Part shown: positions 33,295 through 43,288 of the stretch, piece after piece
Layout of the letters: every line of letters begins with the position of its first letter
Position numbering within the stretch: position 1 is the first letter of the stretch
Assembly (NCBI GenBank): GCA_003134695.1
Contig: PLCB01000037.1
Location: 57,339-121,338, forward strand
From: Candidatus Zemynaea palustris
Lineage (GTDB): Bacteria > Vulcanimicrobiota > Vulcanimicrobiia > Vulcanimicrobiales > Vulcanimicrobiaceae
Reading direction: 5' to 3'
Length of the DNA: 64,000 nt
Notes under the pieces: model-generated
Told to the model about the DNA's origin: nothing
The model's database searches: none
Seen by the model: the letters and a program-made list of their open reading frames with translations, nothing else
Position numbers and translations under genes: made by a program

Positions 33295-33564
33295 CTACTT
33301 CTTTCTGCGCCCAGCCTTCTTGCGACGTCCGCCCTTCTTGGCTCCGCCCTTCTTGCGACCGGCCTTCTTGCGACGTCCGCCCTTCTTGGCTCCGCCCTTC
33401 TTGGCTCCGCCCTTCTTGCGACCGGCCTTCTTGCGCCGGCCCTTCTTCGCAGCGGCCTTCTTCGCGCCGCCCTTTTTCGTAGCGGCCTTCTTGCGGCGCT
33501 TCTTGCGAGCTTTCTTGGGGGCGGGAGCCATCTCGAGCATTCCGCCCATGATATCGTTGTTCAA
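33295..33564 (-). CDS. Lysine-rich repetitive basic protein (histone H1/AlgP-like)
   Basis: The 89-residue protein has a short ordinary N-terminus (NNDIMGGMLEMAPAP), then about 70 residues made almost only of Lys, Arg, Gly and Ala in repeats such as KKGGAKKGG and RRKKAGRKKGGA. Such tails bind DNA or RNA without sequence specificity, as in chlamydial Hc2, AlgP or extended HU proteins. TTG at 33564 is preferred because AGGAGGA lies immediately upstream. A TATAAC box further up (about 33603-33608, minus strand) could be the -10. The DNA is itself internally repetitive, so length changes between strains are likely. The role in chromosome compaction is inference. Confidence 0.75.
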   Translation of the reverse strand: MNNDIMGGMLEMAPAPKKARKKRRKKAATKKGGAKKAAAKKGRRKKAGRKKGGAKKGGAKKGGRRKKAGRKKGGAKKGGRRKKAGRRKK

Positions 33565-33696
33565 ATTTCCTCCTGTTGTTGTAACAACGGCGTTTGGTTG
33601 CATGTTATACCGACGACTCGAATTATGCAAGTTTGACATTCGCTAAACACGCGCGCGCTTCAGGACCGGAAGCGACACAGCGCCTCGGGTACGTTC

Positions 33697-33722
33697 GCAT
33701 TTTCGCATCCGTGCGAAAATGC
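33697..33722. promoter_or_regulatory. Perfect 11-bp inverted repeat
   Basis: GCATTTTCGCA-TCCG-TGCGAAAATGC is a perfect inverted repeat in the 410-bp gap between the basic-protein gene and topA. It is AT-richer than the surroundings and has no T tail, so an operator or RNA stem is more likely than a terminator. Confidence 0.5.
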
Positions 33723-33860
33723 TACTCGGCAGATCGCCCGTCGCGCATGCCCTCCGGGCCGCGACGGCGACTTGCGACACCCCTCGGCGCAATGTCGTCT
33801 TCCGGTCCTTTCAAAAACGCGATAAGGTCGCGAGGAGGATGTCGGACCGCCGAGCGTCTG

Positions 33861-33936
33861 CCCCGGCGGAGGCAATGTCGAGCGCCTCACGCTCGTTGCC
33901 GGGGCCCCCAGCCGAGCGAGACTCGGGACCTTTTTT
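33861..33936 (+). terminator. Structured segment ending in a terminator-like hairpin, upstream of topA
   Basis: An interrupted stem (GGCAA and CGAGCG at 33871-33884 pair with CGCTCG and TTGCC at 33890-33900) is followed by a small hairpin CCGAG-CGAGA-CTCGG (33912-33926) and six T residues (33931-33936). No protein gene on the plus strand precedes it, so it may end an unrecognised small RNA made from the preceding 200 bp. Between 33640 and 33860 I see nothing else I can name. Confidence 0.45.
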
Positions 33937-33958
33937 GCCCTGGACTTGACGGCGGGAT

Positions 33959-33964
33959 TATACT
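33959..33964 (+). promoter_or_regulatory. -10 element of topA
   Basis: TATACT lies 9 nt before the TTG start of topA. A poor -35 (TTGCCC at 33935-33940) lies 18 nt upstream of it. A transcript from here would carry a leader of 0 to 3 nt, so topA may be translated from a leaderless message. Confidence 0.45.
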
Positions 33965-33973
33965 TAGGGCGTT

Positions 33974-36190
33974 TTGACCGACCCACTGGCCGGGGTCTCC
34001 CCGGCGCCGAAAGCCACAAAATCCCGAGACGGGAAGCACTTGAAGAAGCCGCTGATCATCGTCGAATCGCCGACGAAGGCGCGCACGATCAAGAAGTTCT
34101 TGCCTCCTCGGTTCGCCGTCAAGGCCTCCGTCGGGCACGTGCGCGATCTGCCGAAGAGCACGCTTGGGGTCGACGTCGAGCACGGTTTCACCCCGCGTTA
34201 TCTCACTATTAAAGGGAAGGGCGACGTCATCAAGGAGCTCAAGGCCGCGGTGAAGGCTGCTACCGACGTCTATCTCGCGACCGACCCCGATCGCGAGGGC
34301 GAGGCGATCGCCTGGCACCTTGCCGAGCTCTTGAAGCTCGAGCAGCCCAAGCGCATCGAACTGCACGAGATCACCAAGGCGGCGGCGCTGAACGCGATCG
34401 CCCATCCGCACGAGATCGACATGGATCGCGTCAACGCGCAGCAGGCGCGCCGCATTCTCGACCGGCTGGTCGGTTACAAGATCTCGCCGCTCCTGTGGGC
34501 CAAGGTTCGCGGTGGTCTTTCGGCCGGCCGGGTTCAGTCGGTCGCGGTCAAGTTGATCGTCGACCGCGAACGTGAGATCGACGCGTTCGTCGCGCGCGAG
34601 TATTGGACGATCGTCGCCCAATTCACGCAAAGCGGCGAAGCGGCGCCACTCTTCCCAGCCGAACTGAGTGAGATCGACGGCGAGAAAGCCGAGATCGACA
34701 ACGGCGGACGCGCCGACCAGGTCGTCGCCGACCTTCAGGCTGCGCGCTTTCGAGTCGCTTCGGTCAAGCAGCGCGAGACGCGCCGCAATCCGGCGGCGCC
34801 GTTCACGACGTCAACCTTGCAACAGGAGGCGTCGCGTAAGCTGCGTCTGCGAGTGCGCCGGACCATGCAACTGGCGCAGGCTCTCTACGAAGGCGTCGAC
34901 CTTGGCGCCGAGGGAACCCAGGGTCTGATCACCTACATGCGCACGGACTCGACGCGCATCGCCGACTCCGCTCGCGACGCCGCGAAGGCGTACGTCGAGA
35001 CCGCGTTTGGGCCCGAGTTCTACGGCGGAGGGCGCGCCCACAAAATGCGCGAGGGTGCGCAGGACGCGCACGAAGCGATCCGCCCGACGTCGGTCGACCG
35101 CACCCCGGCTTCGCTGTCCGGCTTCCTCAAGCGCGACGAGCTACGCGTGTATCAGCTGATCTGGGAGCGCTTCGTCGCTTCGCAGATGGCCCCGGCGTTG
35201 TACGACCAGACGACGGTCGACATCGAGGCGACGCCGGCGCGCGGCGAGACGCGCTACATGCTTCGTACCACGGGCAGCGTCATGAAGTTTGCCGGCTACA
35301 CCGCCGTCTACGAGGAAGGCCGCGACGACGACGCCGATAAGACGGGGAAGAACGGACGTCCCGCGCGCCAGCTCTTGCCGGCGCTGGCCGAGGGCGACGC
35401 TCTCGACAAGCAGTCGCTCGAGGCGAAGCAGCACTTCACCGAGCCGCCGCCGCGCTACACCGAGGCGACGCTCGTCAAAGCGCTCGAGGAAAACGGCATC
35501 GGCCGGCCGTCGACCTACTCGTCGATCGTCGAGACGATTCAGGCGCGGCAGTACGTCACCCAAAGCGAGCGCCGCTTCTACCCGACCGACATCGGGATCG
35601 CCGTGAACGATCTGCTGGCCGAGCATTTCAAGGAGATCATGAACCTGCAGTACACGGCGAAGATGGAGGCCGAGCTCGACCAGGTCGAGGAGCATCAAGC
35701 CGATTGGGTCCAGGTACTGGAGCGCTTCTACACTCCGTTCAAACGCGACCTCGAAGAGGCGGAGAAGAAGCTTCCCAAGTTGGAGATCAGGGACGAGCCG
35801 ACCGACGAAATCTGCGAGAAGTGCGGACGTCCGATGGTCATCAAGACCGGCCGCTTCGGGCGCTTCATTTCGTGCACCGGCTATCCCGAGTGCAAGACCA
35901 CCAAACCGATCCTCAAAGACACCGGCGCAATTTGTCCCAAAGACGGGGGGAAGATCGTCGAGCGCCGCTCGCGGCGCGGCCGCACGTTCTACGGCTGCGC
36001 GAACTATCCGGCGTGCGACTTTGTCTCGTGGGACCGCGTCGTCCCCGAGCCTTGTCCGATCTGCGGTGCGTACGTGACGGCAAAGTCGCGCCGCGGCGCG
36101 GTGACCTTTGAATGCAGCGCTGACAAGACGCACGACACGAGTGCGATCGGCGCCGTCGCAGAGCGCGAAGCGGAGACGGCCGGCACGTGA
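33974..36190 (+). CDS. topA: DNA topoisomerase I (type IA)
   Basis: TopA relaxes negative supercoils. The Toprim domain opens with LIIVESPTKARTIKKFL, and ATDPDREGEAIAWHLAELL carries the metal-binding acidic residues. The catalytic Tyr is in ITYMRTDSTRIAD (about residue 316). Domains with GLSAGRVQSVAVKLIVDRE and PPRYTEATLVKALEENGIGR are normal. The C-terminus has three zinc-ribbon-like units: two with both CxxC pairs or equivalents (CEKCGRP and CPKDGGK regions) and a last one with CPIC and a single later Cys. TTG start at 33974 and 738 residues. It leads a tightly coupled operon topA-trmFO-hslV-TPR-hslU. Confidence 0.97.
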   Translation: MTDPLAGVSPAPKATKSRDGKHLKKPLIIVESPTKARTIKKFLPPRFAVKASVGHVRDLPKSTLGVDVEHGFTPRYLTIKGKGDVIKELKAAVKAATDVYLATDPDREGEAIAWHLAELLKLEQPKRIELHEITKAAALNAIAHPHEIDMDRVNAQQARRILDRLVGYKISPLLWAKVRGGLSAGRVQSVAVKLIVDREREIDAFVAREYWTIVAQFTQSGEAAPLFPAELSEIDGEKAEIDNGGRADQVVADLQAARFRVASVKQRETRRNPAAPFTTSTLQQEASRKLRLRVRRTMQLAQALYEGVDLGAEGTQGLITYMRTDSTRIADSARDAAKAYVETAFGPEFYGGGRAHKMREGAQDAHEAIRPTSVDRTPASLSGFLKRDELRVYQLIWERFVASQMAPALYDQTTVDIEATPARGETRYMLRTTGSVMKFAGYTAVYEEGRDDDADKTGKNGRPARQLLPALAEGDALDKQSLEAKQHFTEPPPRYTEATLVKALEENGIGRPSTYSSIVETIQARQYVTQSERRFYPTDIGIAVNDLLAEHFKEIMNLQYTAKMEAELDQVEEHQADWVQVLERFYTPFKRDLEEAEKKLPKLEIRDEPTDEICEKCGRPMVIKTGRFGRFISCTGYPECKTTKPILKDTGAICPKDGGKIVERRSRRGRTFYGCANYPACDFVSWDRVVPEPCPICGAYVTAKSRRGAVTFECSADKTHDTSAIGAVAEREAETAGT

Positions 36191-37572
36191 CGGCGGTTCG
36201 CGTGATCGGCGGCGGACTCGCCGGCTGCGAAGCGGCCTGGCAGCTGGCGCGCCGCGGAGTCGCGGTCGAATTATACGAGATGCGGCCGCACAAACGCGGC
36301 CCCGCCCACGTGACCGATTCGCTCGCGGAGCTGGTGTGCAGCAACTCGCTGCGCGGCGCCTCGCTCGAGAACGCGGTCGGGTTATTGAAGGAAGAGTTGG
36401 TGCGACTCGGCTCGCTGATCGTCGGCAGCGCGCGTCTCGCGGCCGTGCCGGCGGGCGGAGCGCTCGCGGTCGACCGCGAGCAATTCGCGACCCTGGTCGA
36501 ATCGCGGCTCGCCGCCGAATCGCTCGTTCGCATCATCCGTGATGAGGTAGCATCGATCGATCCTGAGATACCGACGATCGTCGCTTGCGGCCCCCTTCCA
36601 TCCGAGCCGCTCTCGAAGGCGATCGACGCGCTCCTGGCATGCGCGCCCGCTGCGGTTGGCGTCACGCCTTCGCGGCTGCACTATTATGACGCCGCCTCGC
36701 CGATCGTCGCAACCGATTCGCTCGACCTCGCGCCGATGTATCGAAAGTCGCGCTACGACAAAGGCGACGGCGACGATTACCTCAACGTCCCGCTCTCCCG
36801 CGAGCAGTACCAGACGCTCGTCCGCGATCTGCGCGAACTCCCGAAACACCAGCCCAAGGACTTCGAACTCGATGCGGACGCTGGGCGGATTCAGTACTTC
36901 GAAGGCTGCCTGCCGGTCGAAGAGATGGCGCTGCGCGGCGAAGACGCGATGCGCTTCGGCCCGCTCAAGCCCGTGGGGCTGCGCGACCCGCGCACCGAAA
37001 AGTCGCCGTACGCGGTCGTCCAACTGCGTAAAGAGAACGCCGCCGGAACCGCCTACAATCTCGTCGGCTTCCAAACGCGCCTGACGTGGCCGGCGCAGAA
37101 AGAGGCGTTCGGGAAATTCCCAGGTTTTGCGAACGCCGAATGGCTGAGGCTGGGCGTCATGCACCGCAACTCGTTCATCGACGCACCGCGTTATCTGCTG
37201 CCGGATCTGCGTTTGCGTGGTTTCGAGCGCGTCTGGTTCGCCGGGCAGATCACCGGCGCCGAGGGGTACGTCGAAGCGGCGGCGTGCGGCGCGCTCGCCG
37301 CGATCTCCGCGGCGCACGTCTTGCGCGGCCTCCCACCACCGATCGCGCCCGCCGATACGGCGCTCGGTGCGGTCGTCGCTCACCTGCAAAACACCCAATC
37401 ACCGGATTTTCAACCTTCGAACGTGAGTTGGGCCTATTTCTCGACCCTGCCGAACGCGCCGCGCGACAAACGCGAACGCCGCCGCTTGCTGGCCGAACGC
37501 GCGCTCGCGCTGCTCGGCGAATGGCAGGCTTCCCTCGATCGCCAGGATGCGGCGCTCCCGGTGCCGGCGTGA
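36187..37572 (+). CDS. trmFO: Folate/FAD-dependent tRNA (uracil-54-C5) methyltransferase
   Basis: TrmFO makes ribothymidine at position 54 of tRNA using methylene-tetrahydrofolate and FAD. The 461-residue protein starts with the FAD-binding [19 protein letters not shown]. Family blocks include [10 protein letters not shown] (with a conserved Cys), [32 protein letters not shown] (read as [20 protein letters not shown] in part), [14 protein letters not shown] and [19 protein letters not shown] at 36187 overlaps the topA stop by 4 bp. Position between topA and hslV is the classic Terrabacterial arrangement. Confidence 0.97.
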   Translation: MTAVRVIGGGLAGCEAAWQLARRGVAVELYEMRPHKRGPAHVTDSLAELVCSNSLRGASLENAVGLLKEELVRLGSLIVGSARLAAVPAGGALAVDREQFATLVESRLAAESLVRIIRDEVASIDPEIPTIVACGPLPSEPLSKAIDALLACAPAAVGVTPSRLHYYDAASPIVATDSLDLAPMYRKSRYDKGDGDDYLNVPLSREQYQTLVRDLRELPKHQPKDFELDADAGRIQYFEGCLPVEEMALRGEDAMRFGPLKPVGLRDPRTEKSPYAVVQLRKENAAGTAYNLVGFQTRLTWPAQKEAFGKFPGFANAEWLRLGVMHRNSFIDAPRYLLPDLRLRGFERVWFAGQITGAEGYVEAAACGALAAISAAHVLRGLPPPIAPADTALGAVVAHLQNTQSPDFQPSNVSWAYFSTLPNAPRDKRERRRLLAERALALLGEWQASLDRQDAALPVPA

Positions 37573-38102
37573 AGTGGCGATTTCGCTCGACCACGATCCT
37601 CGCCGTGCGTCGCGACGGGAAGTTGGCGATCGCGGGCGACGGTCAGGTGACGCTCGACAAGACCATTGTCAAGCACGGCGCGCGCAAAGTGCGGCGCATC
37701 GCCGACGGAAAAGTCCTCGCCGGATTTGCCGGCTCGGCAGCCGACGGGATGACGTTGCTCGAAAAATTCGAGGCGAAGTTCAACGAGTACAAGGACATCG
37801 TCCGCGCCGCCGTCGAGCTGGCGAAGGACTGGCGTCAGGACCGCGTCCTGCGCCGGCTCGAGGCCTTGATGATCGTCGGCAACGGCGAACATCTCTTCAT
37901 TCTCAGCGGTACCGGCGAAGTAATCGAACCCGACGAGGGCGTCGCGGCGATCGGCAGCGGCGGTCCGTACGCGCAAGCCGCCGCAACGGCGCTGTTGCGC
38001 CACACGACGCTCGACGCTGAGGCGATCGCGCGCGAAGCGCTCCGCGTCGCCGGAACGATTGACATCTACACCAACTCCGACGTCATCGTGGAGGTCATTT
38101 GA
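37569..38102 (+). CDS. hslV: ATP-dependent protease subunit HslV (ClpQ)
   Basis: HslV is the threonine-peptidase core of the HslUV protease. The 177-residue protein begins with a short propeptide (MKWRFRS), then the catalytic [53 protein letters not shown] and [16 protein letters not shown] are all typical. The propeptide must be removed to expose the N-terminal Thr, as in Bacillus-type relatives rather than E. coli. GTG at 37569 overlaps the trmFO stop by 4 bp. The ATPase gene hslU comes after one intervening gene. Confidence 0.95.
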   Translation: MKWRFRSTTILAVRRDGKLAIAGDGQVTLDKTIVKHGARKVRRIADGKVLAGFAGSAADGMTLLEKFEAKFNEYKDIVRAAVELAKDWRQDRVLRRLEALMIVGNGEHLFILSGTGEVIEPDEGVAAIGSGGPYAQAAATALLRHTTLDAEAIAREALRVAGTIDIYTNSDVIVEVI

Positions 38103-39667
38103 CGCGCCGCCTCGGGGCCGTGCTCGCTTTGGTGTTCGCATCGCTCGCTTGGTCACCGGCGTCTTCCCAGGAGCTGATCCCGCAGACGGTCACACCGCAG
38201 CCGGCGCTCGTCCATCATCCCGTCAGCACGCAGATTCCCGACGCGCAGCAGAAATTCGACGAAGGCTTGACGCTCATCTATGCCTTCAATCGCGACGAGG
38301 CCGCGAAACGCTTCACGAAGGCGGCGGAACTCGATCCGAAGTTGGCGATGGCGTGGTGGGGCGTAGCGCTCGCCAACGGACCGAACCTCAATTTCGGGAT
38401 GACGGCCGCGCGAGTTACCGCAGCGAACGACGCGCTCGCGAAAGCGAAGACGCTCGCGACCGGAGCTTCCCCGGAAGAGCGGCGCTTCATCGAGGCGCTC
38501 GCCGTGCGCTATCCGGCGACGTTCGCCGGGTCGGCGGCGGCGCGCGGCGGCTACCTCGCGTACCGCGACGCGATGGCGAGGCTGCACGCCGATTATCCCG
38601 ACGACCTCGACGCGGCGACGCTGTACGCCGAGAGCATCTTGGACGTCGAGGACTGGGGTTGGCGCGACGGTCAGCCCACTGGGTCGGCGGCGAGCGTTGC
38701 GCCGTTGCTCGAATCGGTCCTCAAGCGCAATCCTGACCACGTCGGCGCCAACCATTACTATGTTCACGTGATGGATTTTCCGGGCGTCGCCGAGCGCGCG
38801 CTGCCGAGCGCGATGAGGTTGAGCGCGCTGCCCGCCGAGCCGGCCGCCTCTCATCTCGTCCACATGTCGGGTCACAATTATCTCGACAACGGACTCTTCG
38901 GGCCGCTCGAACGCGACAACAAGATCGCCGTCGACGATGACCGCCGCTATGCGGCGAGTATCGGCAAGACTCCGGCGCAACTCGACTACTTCTTTCACAA
39001 CCTCGCCTTCTATCTGGGCGGGACGCTCATGCTCGACGATCGCGTAGAGACGGATCGAGCGATCGCGATCGCGTCCGCGACCAAAGGCGGTGGGATCGCG
39101 CTGGCCTACGCCCGCGAACGTCGTTGGGACGACGTCTTGGCGTTGCCGGTTCCTGAAAAGGCGAACTCGTTCGATGGTCTGCTGGGGCATTACGCCCGCG
39201 GCGTCGCGTTCGTCGGAAGCCATGACGCTCGTGGTGCGCACGCAGAATTGGCGATCCTCGATGCAACGCTCGCCGACGCGACCGGTTTTGTGCAGAAACT
39301 CGCCGAGACGCTCGACAAACTGCTGGCCGCGCGCGTCGCGCATCTCGACGGCGACGATGCGACCGCGACGGCCCGGCTGCGCGAGGTGGTTGAGGTCGTC
39401 GCACCCCTGCCGCCCGAGGTGTTCGCGCCCTGGTACTTCCCGACCGGCGAGTGGCTCGGCGGGATCCTGCTGCGCGACGGCGACCTCGCCGGCGCCGAAG
39501 GGGCCTTCCGCGCCGACCTCAAGCGCACGCCGCACAACGCGCGGGCACTTTTCGGCCTGATGCAAACACTCTCGCGGCAGGGCCGAGTCGACGAGGCGCG
39601 AGCGCTCTCGCTCGAGATCGCGCAGAACTGGCGCGGTCCGCTGTCCGATCTCCGGCTCGACGACTGA
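38099..39667 (+). CDS. Exported TPR protein inserted between hslV and hslU
   Basis: The 522-residue protein has a signal peptide ([20 protein letters not shown]) and many helical hairpins of TPR type: [20 protein letters not shown] and [20 protein letters not shown] near the start, and [19 protein letters not shown] with [20 protein letters not shown] near the end. The central region holds [11 protein letters not shown] and [11 protein letters not shown], with several His residues of unknown meaning. TTG at 38099 overlaps the hslV stop (TTGA), so it is translationally coupled to a cytosolic protease although exported itself. No enzymatic domain recognised. Similar large TPR proteins occur in diverse diderm bacteria. 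Confidence 0.82.
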   Translation: MTRRLGAVLALVFASLAWSPASSQELIPQTVTPQPALVHHPVSTQIPDAQQKFDEGLTLIYAFNRDEAAKRFTKAAELDPKLAMAWWGVALANGPNLNFGMTAARVTAANDALAKAKTLATGASPEERRFIEALAVRYPATFAGSAAARGGYLAYRDAMARLHADYPDDLDAATLYAESILDVEDWGWRDGQPTGSAASVAPLLESVLKRNPDHVGANHYYVHVMDFPGVAERALPSAMRLSALPAEPAASHLVHMSGHNYLDNGLFGPLERDNKIAVDDDRRYAASIGKTPAQLDYFFHNLAFYLGGTLMLDDRVETDRAIAIASATKGGGIALAYARERRWDDVLALPVPEKANSFDGLLGHYARGVAFVGSHDARGAHAELAILDATLADATGFVQKLAETLDKLLAARVAHLDGDDATATARLREVVEVVAPLPPEVFAPWYFPTGEWLGGILLRDGDLAGAEGAFRADLKRTPHNARALFGLMQTLSRQGRVDEARALSLEIAQNWRGPLSDLRLDD

Positions 39668-39686
39668 AAGATCGCGGAATCAAGCT

Positions 39687-41123
39687 GTGATCGAGAACCC
39701 TCAGGCACTCACGCCCCGTCAGATCGTCGCTGAATTGGATCGCTACATCGTCGGTCAGGCGAAGGCGAAGCGCGCAGTCGCGATCGCGATGCGCAACCGC
39801 TATCGGCGCGAGCGGCTCGGCGGCGAGATGAAGCGCGAGATCATCCCCAAGAATATCCTGATGATCGGCCCGACCGGCGTCGGCAAGACCGAGATCGCGC
39901 GCCGCCTCGCGGCGCTCGCCGGCGCTCCGTTCGTGAAGGTCGAGGCGACGAAGTACACGGAGGTCGGCTACGTTGGGCGCGACGTCGATTCGATGGTCCG
40001 CGACCTCGTCGAGGCGGCGGTGCGCATGGTGCAGGACGAACGCCGCGCCGATGTCGCCGAGTCGGCCGAAGCCGCCGCGGTCGAGCGCGTGATCGATCTG
40101 TTGTTCCCGGAGACGCGCGCGCCGCAGCCCGCGCAGCCGGTCAATCCGATGGCGCAAGCGCTCGGTTCGATCTTCGGTCAGGGATTTCAGCAGCAGATGA
40201 CGCCGCAGCAGCAGGCCGCAACCGCCTCGGTGCCGGCCGATGCGAAGCAGACGCGCGAACAAGCCCGTGAGGACGTGCTGCGCGGCTTCTACGACGTGCG
40301 GCTGGTCGACATCGAGGTCGAAGAGGCGCAGAGCTTGCCGATCGGCGTGATCGGACAGGGTTTCGATCAGGGCGGCGGCGGCGACATGGGCGAGATGCTC
40401 GGCGGTCTCTTACCGAAGAAGAGGGTGCAGAAACGCGTCACGGTCGCCGAGGCGCGACGCATCTTCGCGCAAGAAGAAGCCAACAAGCTGATCGACATGG
40501 ACGCGGTCAAACGCGAGGCGCTGCGCCGCGCCGGCGAAAACGGCATCATCTTTATCGACGAGATCGACAAGGTCGCCGGCGGGCGCGAGGGCGGGCGCGG
40601 CCCGGATGTCTCACGCGAGGGCGTGCAGCGCGATATTCTTCCGATCGTCGAAGGCAGCACGGTCAACACGAAGTACGGCCAGGTCAAGACCGATCACGTG
40701 CTGTTCATCGCGGCCGGCGCGTTTCACATGAGCAAGCCGTCGGACTTGATCCCGGAGTTGCAAGGCCGCTTTCCGATCCGCGTCGAGCTGGATACTCTCA
40801 CGGCCGAGGATTTCAAGAGGATCCTGACCCAACCGAAGAACGCGCTGACCGAGCAATATCGGCAGTTGCTCGGCGTGGAGGATGTCAAACTTGAATTCAC
40901 ACCCGACGGGATCGAACAGATCGCGCTCTTCGCGATGCAGGTCAACGACCAGACGGAAAACATCGGCGCGCGCCGCTTGCACACGGTTCTCGAACGCCTG
41001 CTCGAAGACGTCTCCTACGCCGCGCCCGAGGAACATGACTCGGTCGTCATCGACGCCCAATACGTCAAGACGAAATTAGCCGATATCGTCCGCAACGCCA
41101 ACCTGAGTACGTACATTCTGTAA
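39687..41123 (+). CDS. hslU: ATP-dependent protease ATPase subunit HslU (ClpY)
   Basis: HslU is the AAA+ unfoldase that feeds HslV. Visible are [20 protein letters not shown], Walker [16 protein letters not shown], the pore region [18 protein letters not shown], the intermediate I domain (about residues 110-245, Gln/Gly-rich), Walker [16 protein letters not shown], sensor and box VII residues, and the C-terminal tail LSTYIL that docks into HslV. 478 residues, GTG at 39687. The gene lies 19 bp after the TPR gene. Confidence 0.97.
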   Translation: MIENPQALTPRQIVAELDRYIVGQAKAKRAVAIAMRNRYRRERLGGEMKREIIPKNILMIGPTGVGKTEIARRLAALAGAPFVKVEATKYTEVGYVGRDVDSMVRDLVEAAVRMVQDERRADVAESAEAAAVERVIDLLFPETRAPQPAQPVNPMAQALGSIFGQGFQQQMTPQQQAATASVPADAKQTREQAREDVLRGFYDVRLVDIEVEEAQSLPIGVIGQGFDQGGGGDMGEMLGGLLPKKRVQKRVTVAEARRIFAQEEANKLIDMDAVKREALRRAGENGIIFIDEIDKVAGGREGGRGPDVSREGVQRDILPIVEGSTVNTKYGQVKTDHVLFIAAGAFHMSKPSDLIPELQGRFPIRVELDTLTAEDFKRILTQPKNALTEQYRQLLGVEDVKLEFTPDGIEQIALFAMQVNDQTENIGARRLHTVLERLLEDVSYAAPEEHDSVVIDAQYVKTKLADIVRNANLSTYIL

Positions 41124-41126
41124 CCC

Positions 41127-43148
41127 CTACGCCCCTATGCGGGGCGACGGTACTGGGCGCGCATCCGCGACCGCAATTTCGTGCGCGGGCTCTTGGGCAA
41201 TATGCTCGCTAAGAAGCGCTTGAACGTCCCGCACCTCGCTTGCTCTCGGAAACGTTTCGCTCGGACGAAGAAGCAAGTACCCTTGCGCGCCGCAGATGCC
41301 GCGTCCCGCTCGCTCGCTCGCGCGCCCCGCGCCATCGACAAAATCGAGCATCGTCGTGTCTTCGATGCCTTCGGCGATAACGTAGGCCCCGGTCACGCGC
41401 GCGAAGGACACGATCGCCGCCACGACACCGCGTGCGTTGCGATCCGACATTCCCTTGAGGATAATCTCGCGATCGATCTTCACGAAGTCGAAGCGTACGC
41501 GACTCAAGATTTCGAGCCCCGCGTGCCTGGCGCCCGTATCGTCGAGCGCCAAGCGAAATCCAGCGCGCTGCAATGCGATAGCGCTCTCGATCACCGCGTC
41601 GATATGTGCGACCGAACGTTCGGTCATTTCAATCACAATGCGCTCTGGTCGCAGGCCGGCGGCGGTCGCGGCGGTTCGCAGCGAAGCGACATCCAAATTC
41701 CGATCGAGCGTTTGGGGCGAGACGTTCAGGAACAGTAACGCATCGCTCGGGAGATCGGCGGCCTGCGACAGCGCGGCAGCGTGGCAGAGCTTGCCCAGTT
41801 CGTAACCACGGCCGATGCGCTCGGCGAGGTCGAATGCGTCCTGCGGTCCGGCAAAACCAAAATTGGCGGGTGGACGCGCCAACGCTTCGTACCCGATGAT
41901 ACGTCTGCTTTCGAGGTCCCAGATCGGCTGAAAGGCGGTATTCATTATCCCAGCGGAGAGCAGCGCACGCATGTTCTGGACGCGGGCGGTTGACAATAGC
42001 CACGTGCCTTCGAACGACGAATCGTACTCAGAAACGCCGTTGCGGCCACCGCGCTTGGAAATGTACAGCGCCGCGTCAGCCTGATTCTGCAACGTTTCCG
42101 CGTTCCTGTCGGGCCATCCGAGCGAAGCGTGGCCGATGCTAATCGTACCGCCCTCGAGGGCGCGCGACGAGGCAATGCGCAGGCGTTCGAGCAGGTGATG
42201 GGCCTCCGCCCCCGACGTTTGCGGCAAAATGAGAGCGAATTCGTCGCCGCCGATGCGATAAGGGCGATCGCCGGCCCGTCCGCTTCGCAGAAGGGTTGCG
42301 AGCGCGACGAGGGCGGCGTCGCCCCGCTCGTGGCCGCTCTCATCGTTAATCAACTTGAATTCGTCAACGTCAAGCATGGCGAGCGTCAGCGACCCGCCAT
42401 GACGAACGGCCAACGCGACCTCACGTTTGATATCATCTTTGAACGAACGATGGTTTCCAATTTTCGTGAGCGCGTCGATCGACACGGCCTCTTCCAGTGC
42501 GCGAATCTCTGCACGATGCGTCTCGGAGATTCGCCGACGGTACGCCGAAAGAGCAAACAGGAAGGCACCGAGGCAGAGAAGCCCGAGCAGGCTAAGATCA
42601 ATCGCGTCACGCACGACGTCGCGCTGCGTTCGATTGAGATCGTCGAGGGCGCGTACGGCGGCCGTGTGTTGCTCGGCCGCGTGCGCCGAGACCACGTCCG
42701 CAATATGCGAGAACGCGGGATCGACGACCGCATGATCGAGCACGATGGCGCGCGCCGCGTCGTGCGCGTCGACCGCTGCAAACATTCTGCGCGTCGCTGC
42801 GAGATACGCCCCGTGTTCCTCGAGCAGCCGTTTGACCTCAGCCGCTCTCGCCGGCGAGGAAAGGGCTGCAACGGATTCGAGATCGGTCACGAATAGCGCC
42901 GCGGCCTGAGTGTAACTGTGCGCGACAAGTGGTCCCGGTTCCAGCCGGTACTTACGCCGCAGCGACTCTTCGAGGCCGATGACGTTTTGCGCCCTCTGAT
43001 AGGAATCGCTGAGCGCCTGTGCCTCGTGGGCAACGTCTGCGGCCCGCTGCGTCGCGCCTGCGGCATAGAACGCAAAGACGGTCGAAAGGACCAGCGCGGC
43101 GGATAGGCTCAAGGTCGCCGCAGTCGTCAGAAGATCGATGCGGCGCAT
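41127..43148 (-). CDS. Membrane-bound GGDEF-EAL cyclic-di-GMP protein
   Basis: The 673-residue protein has a first membrane helix (about residues 8-30), a roughly 160-residue helical periplasmic sensor region, and a second helix (about 185-205). The GGDEF domain has active-site RIGGDEFALIL and an inhibitory I-site RAGD at the standard five-residue distance. The EAL domain has YEALARP, FLNVSPQTL, VIEMTER, LALDDTGARHAG, FVKIDREI, IAEGIED and AQGYLLLRP. All key catalytic residues of both domains seem present, so it could both make and degrade c-di-GMP. ATG at 43148. The 3' end is convergent with hslU. Confidence 0.93.
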   Translation of the reverse strand: MRRIDLLTTAATLSLSAALVLSTVFAFYAAGATQRAADVAHEAQALSDSYQRAQNVIGLEESLRRKYRLEPGPLVAHSYTQAAALFVTDLESVAALSSPARAAEVKRLLEEHGAYLAATRRMFAAVDAHDAARAIVLDHAVVDPAFSHIADVVSAHAAEQHTAAVRALDDLNRTQRDVVRDAIDLSLLGLLCLGAFLFALSAYRRRISETHRAEIRALEEAVSIDALTKIGNHRSFKDDIKREVALAVRHGGSLTLAMLDVDEFKLINDESGHERGDAALVALATLLRSGRAGDRPYRIGGDEFALILPQTSGAEAHHLLERLRIASSRALEGGTISIGHASLGWPDRNAETLQNQADAALYISKRGGRNGVSEYDSSFEGTWLLSTARVQNMRALLSAGIMNTAFQPIWDLESRRIIGYEALARPPANFGFAGPQDAFDLAERIGRGYELGKLCHAAALSQAADLPSDALLFLNVSPQTLDRNLDVASLRTAATAAGLRPERIVIEMTERSVAHIDAVIESAIALQRAGFRLALDDTGARHAGLEILSRVRFDFVKIDREIILKGMSDRNARGVVAAIVSFARVTGAYVIAEGIEDTTMLDFVDGAGRASERAGRGICGAQGYLLLRPSETFPRASEVRDVQALLSEHIAQEPAHEIAVADARPVPSPRIGA

Positions 43149-43199
43149 GCGCGTGACGATGGTATCCGTCTCCTACCGAGCGTCGAACGTCGCCCCGCT

Positions 43200-43227
43200 C
43201 GATCTACTCTAATCGATACTACTCTAT
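43200..43227. repeat. Tandem 14-bp direct repeat upstream of the GGDEF-EAL gene
   Basis: CGATCTACTCTAAT is followed at once by CGATACTACTCTAT. The pair lies about 50 to 80 bp before the ATG of the c-di-GMP gene, in AT-richer DNA. A tandem site for a dimeric regulator is possible. No binding protein is known. Confidence 0.35.
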
Positions 43228-43288
43228 CGGTAGAACGTCGAGTGCGGACGCGCGGATATTCCGATTCGACCGAGTGTCGCAGGTCACG

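Noticed and set aside
33295..33540. Repeated CTTCTTGCGACG-type units as a CRISPR or satellite array
   Set aside because: The repeats keep frame and encode Lys/Arg/Gly/Ala units of a basic protein, with a ribosome binding site and start upstream.
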